Assembly (NCBI GenBank): GCA_009741485.1
Contig: CM019217.1
Location: 41,321,298 to 41,385,297 of the forward strand
Direction: 5' to 3'
DNA from: Malurus cyaneus samueli
Lineage: Eukaryota > Chordata > Aves > Passeriformes > Maluridae
DNA: 64,000 nt
Below are positions 38,601 through 51,838 of this stretch, piece by piece. Within the stretch, counting starts at the first letter, position 1, and each line of letters starts with the position of its first letter. The notes beneath the pieces were generated by a model. The model saw only the letters and a program-made list of their open reading frames with translations, did no database searches and had not been told where the DNA came from. Made by a program: the position numbers and the translations under genes.

Positions 38601-39044
38601 CACACTGGAAGTAAAAATACACTTTCTTACATGTTGTCCATAAGTCACTCCAATGGACTGTGCAATTCCTGAGTTTTTAGTCATTACACAGTCATATAAG
38701 AACTATAACCTCCAGTCCCATTTTTACAAGTCATCATACCAATCAGTTTTCTCATTTTGTATATTTTTCAGTTGACCTTGAGTAAATTTCCTCCAAACAA
38801 CAGACACAAATTAAAAAGAGAAATAAGACAGAAAGCCAACACTTCACAATGTCCAAGTCTACAATGGAAACCTTCATGCACTAGACCTTCACGTATTTTT
38901 TTCACCTAATAAAACAGTGATTTAATGTGTGGAGCTTTCCAAGAGATTGTTTCAACATCCACAAAGCAATATCTTTTGAAACATCACTCATCTTTCTAAA
39001 ATTTAAGATTAGGAAAATTCTGATGAAAGCACTACAAAGCTAGT

Positions 39045-39255
39045 TGGGAGTACTCCTACAAGCAGCAAGGACACAGCCAAACAGAATGAACATACTGAAG
39101 ATACCCCATCCCTGGAACTGCTCAAGGCCAGGTTGGATGGGACTCTCAGCAACCTGGTCTAGCAGAAGGTGTCCCTGTCCATACCAGAGGGGTTGGAAGA
39201 AGATGATCCTTAAGGACCCTTCCAACCCAAACCATTCTAAGATTACTTTAATAAC
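39045..39255 (+). mobile_element. CR1 LINE 3' end
   Basis: In sense orientation it carries the avian CR1 3' end: ctggaactgctcaaggccag, gttggatgggactctcagca, acctggtctagcagaaggtg, ggggttggaagaagatgatc and ccttccaacccaaaccattc, ending taagatta, a variant of the attctatgatt terminus. It is 5'-truncated to about 200 bp, as is usual for CR1. Confidence 0.92.
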
Positions 39256-41705
39256 ACTAAATAAGATGCAGTACATTAAATACAAGAACTAAGGAGAAGT
39301 ATTTCTCCAACTATCCAGCTTTTATTTTTTCTGCCATCTTTCACCAAGAGCTTAATTTTACTCCCTGTTAAACAGATGAGAGGAGTTGTGTATCAGGGAA
39401 CATCACCTTCAGATATGTTGTCTGTAGCACTGCTTCAAACTTTTCTAATTTATGAAATATGAGGCATGTAAGACCAATACACTTGATTGATGTCATTGAT
39501 TTTATTTTTTATAGTAAAAAAACCTAGGAAACACAAGCACATTTTTTACTCTTCCTCTTCCACAATGGCCAGTTTGCATACCATTTTCACAGAATAGCAG
39601 CTTTAAACCATATCCTTCATTCCCTAACTAACTTGTGTGAAATTAATAACATTAACTGAAGTTAATTCACAGAACTTCATGAAACCTTGCACAGGAGATT
39701 TTTGTATTCAGCTCCAGATTGTCCCAGCAAATCAAGCTGTGAGACTCTGGGTGGGGATGTCACAGAAATAATTAAGCCTCTCTCCTTGAAGTAAGTTCAA
39801 GTCAGATATCAATAAAATATTTAGAATTCTGGGAACATACTAACATGAAAATAACTCATTACCAGAAATGATTAATTCAAGAAGTTTTCCTCTTAGGTAA
39901 AGTAAGATAAAGTCTGTATGCCCTGGAACTCCAAGTTTCCCTTCCCTCTCTACCATACATTTACATCTTTCAGTCTCACTTTCCAAAAAAGTAAATCTAC
40001 CTGGTGAACAGGCATGAAAAGTTTCATTGCCAAAGCAGTGTTTTTTGCCCAGATACTCTGTGTCCTAACAGTTTAGTTTTAAAGTTCTATATAGTTCTTT
40101 AAACTATGTTTTTTGTTCATGCAAAATCTGTAATTGCACATCAGACAGTATGATTTCCTTCTCTTGGATATATGGGGACACTTGTAAAGCAGTATCTTGA
40201 CTCTTTTCCGCTTACTATTTCTATATTTTGGTCCAGTCTCCATTTTGGAGAGTAAAATTCATCAATGCAATTTAAATAACTCAAAGTTATGCAATTAGAA
40301 CATGACACAGTTTGTAATACAACATTTCTAAAAAGCTAGTTTATTTTTTCCTTTACCTGTAAGCACTTATTTAATACCAGTTAAACCTACTGTGCTACCA
40401 GAGTAAATCTAGAACTTTTCATTGGCAATCTTTGGAGAGTAGAAAGAGCAGGAAAAAGCAATACACATGTAGCTTTTTCATTTTATTCCTATTTGCAAAT
40501 TCAAGGTATCCTATTCTATTTCAGCTTCTAGAGTGCTTAAGTTTCAGAAGGAAAGAAGGTGGTTTTTGTTTGGGCTTTTTTAGATTAAGTTCTAAATATT
40601 TCATTAACACCAAACGGTTTGGTTACATGAGCTCCCTTATACTTAGAATGTAATTAAGAAGGGGAAGGAACAAAACAGTCCACAATACAAAACTGTGATA
40701 TGTCTGCTACATATGTAAGAAAAATTCACTGGACACATTCTAAAACACTACCAGGTTACTTTCTGTATTTTTACACAACCAACACTGAATTCTTCAGAAA
40801 GTTCCTGCTATCACCTCTTCCCACTATTTACGATTCTTAACTGTATCTGCTGAATATACTGTACACATTCCCATGCACATTCTAACAGGCACAGTATTCA
40901 CAGAATGTACTTAATAAATGTCTTTTCAAGAAACAAAATTTAAGAATGAAAACTATACTGAACCATATAAAATCTAGCATGAAGATTTTAACTGAGCAAC
41001 AAGGTTCTGTACATTGTTATAGAACTTATAGAACCTTTTTGTCATGCAAAACCTAAATTTCTAATTCCTGACACCTGAGGCCTTGTTAAATAATGTTTGC
41101 TCTTCTGCTTATGAGTGCATTTTTCCCAAACAATAAACATAGGCAGCCTATGGGATTAAAGCATGACAAAGGTGTAGCTGACTCATGGGATCAATTAGAA
41201 AGCATCAGTACTCATGCCTTTTGTTCATTCCGTGTTTTACTAACAGTTTCTGCATTTCAGCATAAGTGTATCACAGATGTTAAACGCCATGCTACAAGGC
41301 AATAGCACACCAGTACCACACACTAGACAGAATAAATTTGTTCTTATCATCACCTACAATTATATCACTTGTTATGCAGCTTACATATTCCTTCAAAGTT
41401 TTAACAAATGAATAATGATTTTAACTGAATGCTCACAGCTTCCTGCCCCACCACACTACGTCAGCATTTTTTCAGTAAATTTTTAACACTCAAAAGGAAC
41501 CTACAGAGTTGCCTTTTCTAAGCTAAAAACAATTTCAGATACAGCCCCCGACATTAATGCCAGCTCAGGTACAGCTTTCCCTCCAAACCCGCTATCAAAT
41601 CCCCAAGCAGGAAAGCCGGTGAGCAGAACGACAAGCAGCTTCAATCTCCATGCAGTTAGCCCGTGACAGGTTATTGATAGAACAAACAGAATTTGCAATA
41701 CTTAC

Positions 41706-41765
41706 TGAGTGTTTCTCCTGCTGGCCCATAACTCCATGGTTAGCTGGGATTGCAAGTGGTTTCAT
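41706..41765 (-). CDS. RAPGEF2: RAPGEF2 alternative first coding exon (short isoform start)
   Basis: The ATG at 41765-41763 opens 20 codons, MKPLAIPANHGVMGQQEKHS, which is the N-terminus of the canonical human RAPGEF2 protein. The exon ends exactly at a gtaag donor (41705-41701) in phase 0 and joins LPADF of the exon at 20009. An in-frame TAA lies ten codons upstream (41795-41793), so the frame cannot extend further 5' and this Met is the start. Transcripts beginning here lack the N-terminal cNBD-like domain and the basic linker. The 5' UTR begins at or beyond 41766; its extent is unknown. Confidence 0.96.
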
Positions 41766-42264
41766 AATGAAGAAACGTAAGCTGAACTGAATTTACACAT
41801 CATGTACCAATTTCTTATGGATGGCAAGTCACCCTCTACAGCATTAAATTAAAAAGAGGCGGAGGGGGTGAAACCAAGCTGGAGCTAAAAGTGTCACTAC
41901 TGGTAAGCTCAAAACCCCCCTCGCACTTGTAGTGCAGAGCAGCAATCCGAATGACAGTCTCCATTTTTGTAACACTGAAAGTCTAAGCATGTCAGGACGT
42001 ACGGAGCCTGATGAAACCCTACATATCCAGCATCCATTCAAGGGAACAAAACCATTCCCGGAGCCTGAGGAATGGGAAAGGGGGGAAAAAAAAAAAGAAA
42101 AAAGGACGAAAAAAAAAAGCTAAAATGGCTGACTGCACAGAGACTCCCTCAAAAGGGCTTAATACAGTATTATATTAGTCAGGGTGCAGGAACCAGCCTC
42201 CAGCACTCAGCCAAGCATTGTTAATACTCCTGTTTCATTTGCAATCACACACTCACAAATGCAG

Positions 42265-42302
42265 CCTCCCCCCCTCCCGCCACCACTACCCTCCACTCCC
42301 CC
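42265..42302 (-). promoter_or_regulatory. G-rich run, possible GC-box or G-quadruplex
   Basis: On the minus strand this reads as G runs of five, two, three, three and seven (gggggagtggaggg, then ggcgggaggggggg). It sits about 500-540 bp upstream of the short-isoform ATG. Such runs bind Sp/KLF-type factors or can fold as quadruplexes; neither is shown here. Confidence 0.35.
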
Positions 42303-42810
42303 AAAATCAGGGCAGCGCACACGAATAGGGACCTCCTCCCCTGGCTGCTAATGATGCTGACAGAGTAGTGACCAGTGATCTCTGTTCCACTCAGCTAACC
42401 AAGTTTGCACAATTAATCTCAGCAGCATGACATTGATGGACATTTAATTTTATGATGCCTGTTCCTCACAATCAAGACAAGCACTTCTACCGCCCAAAGA
42501 GTCAGCAACAGAAATACAACACAATTACACACACAAAAACCCAGAGAATCATGAGTCTGAATGCAATACGCCAATATAATTACGTTATTGTGCTTACTTT
42601 GGAAGACCATGGCTGCAGGCAGTTGGCATAGCAACGCACAAGGAAAGCCATTTCCTGGGTAGAAAGAATGCTTCCTTTTCTAAATAAAAAATTCCTCTTA
42701 GGATACAAACGGCATTGCTGCTTCCTGCAGAAAGCAAAGACACTGAAGTCTGTCTCTTAACCTGCACACAGGCACACACTCAATGCAGTTCGAGTGATGT
42801 AAGTGGATTT

Positions 42811-42846
42811 CTCTCTCTCTCTCTTTCCTCTCCCTCCCTCTCCCCT
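42811..42846. repeat. (CT)n / polypyrimidine tract
   Basis: A CT dinucleotide run followed by ctccctccctctcccc on the plus strand, which is (GA)n in gene orientation. It lies about 1.05 kb upstream of the alternative ATG. Confidence 0.9.
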
Positions 42847-45800
42847 TTATCCACCGAAATATTCGAGTCAAATGGAAGACACATTCCTTGAGGCTTGCCC
42901 CCTCCGATACTTAACTGTTTCACTCATTAAGGTGGAGATGGACAATGCAGATAGAACAGCAAGCTCCTGCCTGCGTCTGGTATCAGCCTGGGAAGATCAA
43001 GGCATCCCCAGAGGGGAGGGATCCGTTCGCTGCTGGCTCCCAAGAATATCACCGAAGTCAGGGTGGGAATGAGGAGCCACGTTTACCTCGCCAAATCCTG
43101 AACTGAACGCGACTTTTCAAGATGATAATGCTAGAGCAGAGACATCACCTGCCTTTGCCCCCACCCAAAAGAGAGCCGCTGCAGAGCTGTAAGCATTTTC
43201 ATCACGTATTTACAAACAGTGCACTTGATGAGCTCGGTCAGATTTTCAGCAGCTTCGCCCCTTCCCAGGCCACAGACATCCATGCAGGGGGTGTGGGAGG
43301 TCCATGTCCAGACACCTTTAACACACCATTTCAAGCCTCTCCGAACAGAGCTCCAGCTTCTCCTTGCACACTGAACACGCAAATTCCACTAAAACCACAT
43401 GGGGATACAGGTTGTGGAAGAGATTGACATAAATGTAGCATTTATCATTCTCCGCTCAGAATGTAATTGTATCTTAAACTCTGAGATTTCCCCAGTCACT
43501 CCCACTTACACTACACCAATTCTCATGCTGTATTAGCAAAATCATGCTGCAGAGGAGCTGAAATGCAGCGGGGACTGAGCTCAAGCAATAAATAAATTAT
43601 CAGCCCTATACAATATACCCCGTAAGTGCCACAAGTTTGTACCACCTGACACAGGATTGACCAAGCCAGGAACATGACACACTTCCATTAGGCTTCAACT
43701 TTAGGACAGCTCTCTGTAACATCTTCAGAACACATTTTTTCTTGGTTTTTTTTTTTGTTTTGTTTTTTTAGACAAAGACAATACAAGAACACACTTAACA
43801 GTTGTTACACAGGCAAAATACCCAGGATAAAAAAAAAATTGATACTACAGAATACTGTGTCATACAATCTGCAGCTGCCTTCCTCTAAATTAATATGTAC
43901 ACTGATAATGAGTTTAGTTTGTTACACATCGATTTCCTTCACTCCTGGCAATGACTGCAAGCAAATGAGGCTACAAAAATTAGTGGAAATGAATTCTAGC
44001 AAAGCTAGAAAAGATCCTGAAATAATCCAGTCTATTTCATACACAACACATTTTAAATTGAATGTATTTACATTTAAGGAGTTTCATGACACTTGCGCCC
44101 TTGGTCTTCTAGTAAATTCTAATGGATAAGTCATTATTTAAGTTATTTTATTACAATTGGTTAAGAGTTTTGAAACTCTCTGCCATGTAAACTTTGCCAT
44201 GTGCAAATAACATGATTTTAAAGTGCTAAATTATGCTTAAGCCTTGTAAAACTGTTGAATGCTGAGTATAACCAATTTTCTGATGAAGTGCTCATCAGAA
44301 GTAGCAGAAGTTATGAATCTTAGGAAGCTTAGGCAAACCCCCTCTAGTAAAAAAACTTAAAATACTACTTGTTAACAAAGCAATTAAAACCCTTTTCAAT
44401 CTGACTGGGTGGCCTTGCAGTTAACGCCATGAGCAGAATTTGAGTGTGGAATTTTATGCCCATGTCAGGAAAAAAAATCAAGTTCTGCCAAAACAGAAAC
44501 ATCTCCCCAGCGTAAGAAGGCAGCACACCACTTGCTGAACTCCATCACACACACAACTAACAACATGCATCCTCTCTGCAGCAGTTGGTATTTCCAGCTA
44601 AAATCTAGCACAGGTTTCTGTGGCATAAGCCTTCAAGAGTAACATGAAAACATTATTAAACCCATCAAAACAATAGCGAAACGCAAAACTTTCATATAGC
44701 AATACCAGGAAAAATTTCCTTACGACTTCTGCTGGTCACTAGTATGCAACTCTCCTCATCAGTTAGTAAATTATGCCAGTACTTTGTGCATGAATGCAAA
44801 ATTTTTTATCAACTTAACAAAGCTTAATTGATGCTCACATGCATCAGACTGCCAAAAACTTAGTGGTTTCCAAAATAGAAAAATAAGCCTCTTTACATTC
44901 AAAATGTGAGCAGTGACATTTATGTAATTAGGTGAAGAAAACACCATTCACAATTTGTGAGTCGAAACAATTTTAAGAAATAAATGGTCAACTCCCATTT
45001 TCCTACTCCTTCCTCCTCAATTGCCATCATGTCCAGGTACAGTGTGATCATATGTACTGTCCATTCTCAGTTCAGAAGATACTTACACATAATCTATTTC
45101 ATAAAAAGTAATTAAAGTGGAAGTCCAGTGAATCATTAAAGACTACAGCAAAAAATGAATGGAATTTAAAATAGTGTAAAACATGAGAACAATATCTTGT
45201 GGGAAGCTGCTATTATAAACCAGTATAAACATCACAGAAATATCACAGAAAGCCTACCAGCAACTTTGTGTTCAAGAGTTTTTCAAAACCCATGTAAGAA
45301 CTCCTTGCTTAGACTTAAAAGTTTGGGGGGTGGGAAGCAAGAGAGTTTTGCAAACATTTTTAGGCTATTAAAGTGAGATGTTAATAAAACTGACATGCAG
45401 TAATTGTACATGATGAGCTGTCCCTGGCTGCTTTCAAAATACTGTATTTATAGCAGATCAATGTCTCTGAGTAACAGAGAAGAATGTTTAAAAACCATTT
45501 CAAAACCAACTACAAATGTATGGACAAATCCTTGGACTATCTCATACACTTAGGGATTCATAAACAATGCTGAATTCTAGGTAGAAACTGGTGGAGATCT
45601 CAGCAACATGTCTCATCTGACTGTAACACCTCTCAACTATTTTACACTCTAGAACACAATCTCCCATGGATCTCATTCTCCTAAACACTGTCAACAGTGC
45701 TTGGAGTTTTAAATCTTTTTTAGATTTTTAGTTTTAAATATTTTTTAAATCTTTTGCTGTAACAAAAGATTACCTCAATTCTTCAGTTTCAAGCAGTCGA

Positions 45801-47317
45801 GTCACAACTATTTACAGAAGTACTTAAATTTTTATACAGATTACATACACAGAGACCATTCTTTTCCTGAAGTACCACAAAACCAGAAATTACCAGCACA
45901 TTTTCCCCTTCCCTTTAAATACAATGTAAAGTATCATTTCCTTCATGCTCAAAAACCAACAGAACACTCTGAGGTCACCAAATTTTACTGCCACTGCATG
46001 ACTCCAGTAGCTAGAAAAAACATCCACAGTAAAGAGACTATTACACAGATATTTCACAGCTGTGTAGGTGGAGTAACAGACAGCTAAATTTAAGAGTGCA
46101 AGAATAGAGTACTTAATTTCAAGAAAAATAAGGCAGAGCTGTCTTCTCTTTCCCCCACCCTCCTCACTTGGAAAGAAGTGGAAGTTTAAAACCTATATTT
46201 AAGCTCACAGCTATTGGACACAAAACTGTTAAGCTCCCCGGAGCGTGCTTCTGAATTTTATAATGCTGGTGTTCTCCACCTCCCACTAACCTTATGAGAG
46301 AGATTACTAAGTAACAATCTGATGCTCCCGTCGGATTTAAAAACACCAACTGAAACCACTAAAAACCAACTCACTCAAAATGCTACAATACATTTCAATG
46401 TCCCATGCAATACATAAGTCTTATTTCTAAAGTATTCATACAAATTTACTGCCAACAATTTAAATCTCTGGCCATATGACCTAATTTCATGCAAGCGAGT
46501 TCCTATTTATCAGCATAAAAGCAGACATGGGATGGTCTAGGCATACCTGTCCCCATTAATATTTTCTCAAGAGCGTTGAGAATTTTAAATAAAACTGTTG
46601 AATAAAAGAAAATTACCAAATATGTTCTCCAAGGTACTAAAACACTACTTTGGCCCAGAACACACAGATGAAGAAACAGTATTCGCCACGTTTTGTTTTT
46701 TTTTTTCTTTAATTCATAGATGGCACTGCCATCACTGAAACAATGTTCACTGCACTACTGGTGACACCAAAGCCAGAGTTACAGTGGAGTGGTGTGTGCT
46801 GTTTTGATAACACATTTACTGATGTTACAAACCATTTGAACAAATGCCCTTCTGTTGAACTGCTGCTGCAGATGAATCTATAATCCAGATCTTTAAAATA
46901 ATGACAAGCCCAGAGCAGTCGGGCTGGTGCCTCATCTGGGTGGATGTGCTGTGGACTGCCAATCTTCCCTGTTACAGCACACTCATCTGTCACCTTCTGT
47001 GCATTGCTCTGCTTCCAGTACAGCAAACTTTCTATTTGCATGCCATCCATCTTAAAACAGGAGTAAGTCATAGTATTCATCTGAAATACCTGCCATCGAA
47101 TTCTCTTACGGTCGGGAATTGTGTTAGAACAGGCATGAGGAAAACCTCTAATTGATGGACACTCATCCTAAATGTGACAAGATGTCCTACTTCCAGAATA
47201 TCTAAATTATAAAACTGACTGGAGCAAAGGCTCACCACAGCAACAGTGCACAGAATGCTTTCTCTGGACTCCATAATTATTTATGCTTCACATATAACAA
47301 TGCTTTTAGGGAAAAAA

Positions 47318-47498
47318 AAATTAAAAACAAGAAAAAAAAAAAAACACAACAACATCTTTTTGTGTTCCTGCTAGGTGAAAATCATATATAATATGTATGT
47401 TTGTGAANAAATTAAAAACAAGAAAAAAAAAAAAACACAACAACATCTTTTTGTGTTCCTGCTAGGTGAAAATCATATATAATATGTATGTTTGTGAA
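47318..47498. repeat. 90-bp direct duplication around a single N (assembly join)
   Basis: Positions 47318-47407 and 47409-47498 are identical over 90 bp, including the same A13 run, and are separated by one N at 47408. This is the signature of two overlapping contig ends placed side by side without merging. The true genome probably has one copy. Confidence 0.93.
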
Positions 47499-50189
47499 GT
47501 CATTTTGTGTGATGTTTAACTGATTTACCTGTGATCTTTACACGAAGCAAAGCATTCTTACTTACTAAAGTTTAATGCATATTAACATAGCTTTAAAACT
47601 GTACATTACCATTATTAAAAGCTAAAAATTAGGCATAAAACTTGTGATATTAAATTACTTCAGTTGGCAGAGTGGACACAGATTAGTTTCATTTCTTTAA
47701 CTGTTTCAGAACTTTCAGAAGTGGAAAAAATGCATTACATCAGGATAGATGGAAGTTTTTCCCAACCTTTACAAAATTTTCCCACATTGATGTAATGACC
47801 AATTAACAATGGCATGTTAATTACATCGGAGAAGGTGAGAAAGTGCTTTCTGTTTTTAAAATGGGGAAAAAAGCATGAAAGCAAAACAGCCAACACACTT
47901 TTAAGGTCAAGAATCATCATCTCAAGCATACAGGAGCAGCAAGTTCTCTACCAGATCTAAACAGCACAATGACACCCACATCTGCTGGGGACAAGGTTCA
48001 CCACTGAGATACAAATCAGTCCACTACCTTGGAGGAAAAACAAACAAAAATACCCACAAAAACTCCCACATACCATAATGTCCAAACCAATTTCACAGCA
48101 GGAATCCAGGGACATAAGTTCTTCAGTTATCTGAAGCAACCCTAAAATTTCACATTCTTCGCTGCACAGCAGCATAGAAAAGCTTTATAGAAGGTGGATA
48201 ACTGCATTCCCCTTTCATGTGTATCCTACTGCTACACTGTTAAGAAGTAAAAATAAAACTCAGGTTTTTTTCTGAGGTCAATCAACTGTCCAAATTCTAT
48301 ATTATGGTCATTGTGGCCTCATTTGAAACCTGTTACCTGAAATATACTGACATTTCTGCATCACAAGGACAATTATTGTGGCACAGAACTGAACATGTCA
48401 ACCAAGGCAGGGGAACAATTATTTAATGTCTCAATATGAAATATTAATGGATTAAAAATAAACTAACCTTAGTTTTTCAGTCTCCCGTAAATGCTAGCTG
48501 GTTTTCTGTTGGTTTTTGTTGTTTGTTTATTTATTAGGTGACTTCAGCAGTAGTGCAGGGGCAGTATTTTGGTTCTAAGCTAATACCAAATGCTTCCTAA
48601 CAGTTTCTTTTGAACTTATTTGAAGCTTTAAGGGAGAATCTGAAACTCTGTTCAAGTGCACATATAGATGGGAACAGCAGAAAACCACCAGACTGTTTGT
48701 TCATCTTTTTTTAATGTGTACTAGGACATATACCAGAGTAAATTACTGCTTATCTCCGGGGTTTTGAGGAAGTTTAACTTTAAAAGAGCTGGTTGCTGTT
48801 ACAGAGAATTTTCATTCACTTCAGTTGTCTGTTGGAAGGAAATAACTCTTGTTTTTGTCTCCAGTCACAGCCTCATGCCAGGAGACTCTCTGAAGAGCCT
48901 ACTCCAGGGGTTCCCAATTAAAATCAACACTCAAGAGTTTACCAGTGTAAGATCATTTTCTTTTGGGAGATCTCTCTCCTCGTGCCCCTGCATATTCTCT
49001 CTTGTGTAAAGCACCACGCACTAACGTATCTTGAGAGCTTTGTGCTCTGCCTCTAGCATCTGTACAGAAATAATTTATACAGATCTTTTATCAGGAACAA
49101 ACCCCATGCAATTTCACATGTCCTTTACTTTTAAAATCATTATAAAGCAAAATGAGCTCAGTTGGTTTTATATAGAGAAAAAAGTCAAACCAATATATCC
49201 TTCAAATAAAGAGAGCTTAATATAAAATTGCCCTTTTGTTCTCCTCTTTCCCAATCAAATAAATCAGGAAACCAACTATCATCACCTGACGGATGCCCCA
49301 TTCTTCAAATGTAACACTACATTTTCTCCTTGCAAATAAAAGATCAGCTACCTAGATATAGAAGCATTAAATAAAAACACACAGAAGTGCACCTACCAGA
49401 TTGCGTTTCCCTTATAATTTAGTTCTACACTGTTTCGAATTCTAAGACTGGTGTCAGAATTCTTAGAGTGGTCTTTTGTGCACCAAATGTCTTCATACGA
49501 AGACTTTAAAACCAGTTAGCTGCAGGCCTTCAGATTCAGCAAATTACAGTGCTCAAGAATAATACTTAATTTAGAAATTAAAGGACGGAAAAATAAAATA
49601 TTTTACATTTTAGCACAGGCACACATACACACATATGCATATGAAATAATGCAAAACAGAGTGAAAACACAATCTGTGTAGGTTTTCTGCCAGCCACATC
49701 AACAACACACATAACACCTGCAAGCTGTTCCAGCTGCATGTCAAAAATTTACTGTCTGAAAATTCTAATATAATTAAGGCTAACCACTCAAACCTAAAGC
49801 TCAGCTCCCAATACCCAACTCATACAAAAGAATATTAACACTCTAACACTAGAACTTACATTTTAAAAAACTATTTTTCTTTTTAAAAAAATATTAAAAA
49901 ATTATTCCATCAGAAAAGTGTAAATACAAGGGACTTAAAAAGTGCTTAAAAGGTATGACTACATAACAGGATGATGAAGGACAGGGAAAGAATTTACACA
50001 CAAACTTCATAAATTCCAGGTAACTACCTTGCTTTACTTAGGACTTGTTATCTCTCCTGAACTGAACTGTCACCCAGTGAAGGATGCAAGCACAGAAAAT
50101 GGCATTTATACTCAGCAGGCTATAGCCTGGGCACTGTGATACACACATCTACCCACTAAAGTGAAAAAGGGTTTACTCACCACACAGTG

Positions 50190-50323
50190 GACATGCTCCA
50201 CAACTTCAATGTCCTTTTTGTAGTCAGAGACCCAAAACTTAACATAGGATTCGAGGAGTGGCCTCACCAGTTCTGAGCACAGAGTGACAATCACTGCTGA
50301 TCCAGGCCAGAGTGCCATTGGCC
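50190..50323 (-). mobile_element. CR1 LINE internal fragment
   Basis: On the plus strand it includes tcctttttgtagtcagagac, ggattcgaggagtggcctca and gccagagtgccattggcc. This matches the antisense of the CR1 part containing the conserved tgaggccnnncctcgaat segment. It has no 3' terminus, so it is a fragment. Confidence 0.8.
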
Positions 50324-50881
50324 TTACTGAGTTTAGAACATTACATTTTCCCTATGTTTCAATTCTATAAGTACTTTTTAAATTGCTTAGGATATTTTAA
50401 CTACTGAATTTGTTAATTTTTTAGAGCTTTGAAATTCACTCAGCAGAATTATAATGTGAAATTAATAATGTCAAATACAAGGCCTTATTAAAAGTACTCA
50501 GAAACAGAACCTTTTTTGGAAAGATTGACACCTAATAATATAATGATTTTATCTTTAAGTCACTATGTCAAGCTCAGGTCACATAACAGTGGCTCAGATG
50601 CTTGGGAAAAAAAAGTGAATTGACAGCTTCTTTCCATCCTTTACTGGGCAAATAACTACACTACTGCTATCACACATGATATTTGTACAGAAATGCCAGC
50701 ATTGAAAGGATCTGTACTGGCATCCTAAAGATATAATATGGCAGATCCCATTTCCTCAAATGTACTTTATATACAAACAGTGCTTCTAACTGTTCAACCC
50801 TATGTTAATGAGGATATCCTTTTTGAAAACATTTAAGAACACATGAATATATTTGCTTTTTAAATTTTCCTCAGCTCTGAT

Positions 50882-50942
50882 CACAGAATCACAGAATATG
50901 CTGAGTGGGAAGGGACCCACAAGGATCATGGAGTCCAACTGG
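50882..50942 (-). mobile_element. CR1 LINE 3' end, very short
   Basis: About 60 bp: cacagaatcacagaatatgc, then gggaagggacccacaaggat and catggagtccaact, the antisense of an avian CR1 3' end. The order relative to the fragment at 50190 shows it is a separate insertion. Confidence 0.85.
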
Positions 50943-51820
50943 TGGGAATTCAGTATTTGTATTTGCTTGTGTAATGTAATGATCACTTTAGAAAAGAGTT
51001 TTGAAAAATGCATTTTTCTGCTGCCTGAATAAGTATTTTCTGCTTTGATGACATACCTCATATCTAGTACTATATCCTACATCTCAGAAAAACAATATTT
51101 TATATAATATAAAAGAGCACATCACAAGTCAGCAACAGCAATAAAATCATGCTACTCTGGAAAATCTATGCTATTATTAACCAAAATTTCACTCATGTGT
51201 GGTTATAAAGTATTGGCAACTCTACAAGCTGTAAACAGGACCCAATGTCAATAACATGTCAAAAAAAATCCCTCAGAAATCTTACTGACACTTCAGTTGC
51301 AGAAAATATTACATAGCTTCAATGTTTGTCTTTGAGTTTCCAAATCTAATCACAATTACAAATTCAGTTATAACATCAATGTGAGCTCTTCCAAAGGGAA
51401 TGGAAGAACAGCAAATCCCAATGGATATGAGAGCTCTGCAGAAGGGATGATGTAATTTATAAAAATAGACAACCTCTGACAGAAGCTGCAAGTTGAGTAA
51501 ATAACACACTGCATGTCATTAATTTTGCATTAGCTTGCCAGTAGTCATTACTAAAAGGATGATGAACTAACAATTTTGCTCTGCTTCAGGTGCTACACAA
51601 AATAAGATTATTGCATTGCCTGTATATTAATAACAATACACAACTCAAAACATAACTTGAAACAGTAAGAGTCCCTCAGGACACGGATGAAGGAAGGAAG
51701 CTGCGTGGCTACAAAGGTGGTGCTTTGCCAGAACACCCAGAACACAGGGATGGGAATTACTTATTGCCATTATAATGTTGCTAGTGGATGTTCCCATAAA
51801 GAAATATTCAACCTCCATAC

Positions 51821-51838
51821 AAAAAAAAAAAAAAAAAA
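51821..51838. repeat. Poly(A) run
   Basis: Eighteen consecutive A on the plus strand. No transposon body was recognised next to it. Confidence 0.95.

Larger units (their letters stand above)
20010..41705. other. Large intron between first shared exon and short-isoform first exon
   Basis: This 21.7-kb interval is spliced out in both isoforms. It contains the LTR at 22856-23865, an unexplained 159-codon open frame at 29042-29521, A/C-rich tracts at 31675-31790 and 32529-32660, the hairpin at 32366-32457 and a CR1 3' end at about 39045-39255. The remainder is AT-rich sequence in which I recognise nothing. Confidence 0.75.
41766..43060 (-). promoter_or_regulatory. Candidate promoter and 5' UTR region of the RAPGEF2 short isoform
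   Basis: This lies directly upstream, on the minus strand, of the alternative first exon, so a transcription start is expected within or near it. Much of it has more G+C and CpG than the flanking intron. It contains a G-rich run on the transcribed-sense strand (42265-42302) and a (GA)n tract (about 42811-42846 read on the minus strand). No TATA box or initiator can be assigned confidently and no CpG island was computed. The limits are arbitrary. Confidence 0.4.

Noticed and set aside
43122..43427. A 101-codon Pro/His-rich frame on the plus strand near the short-isoform promoter.
   Set aside because: No recognised domain, no splice or start context, and the GC-richer composition explains it.
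45742..45765. Small hairpin aatcttttg..caaaagatt.
   Set aside because: Only nine base pairs in an AT-rich area where such structures arise by chance.
46709..47274. Open frames of 123 and 65 codons on the minus strand, possibly a retropseudogene with an A-rich tail.
   Set aside because: I recognise no protein, the two frames are not in register, and frames of this length are expected by chance a few times in this much AT-rich sequence.
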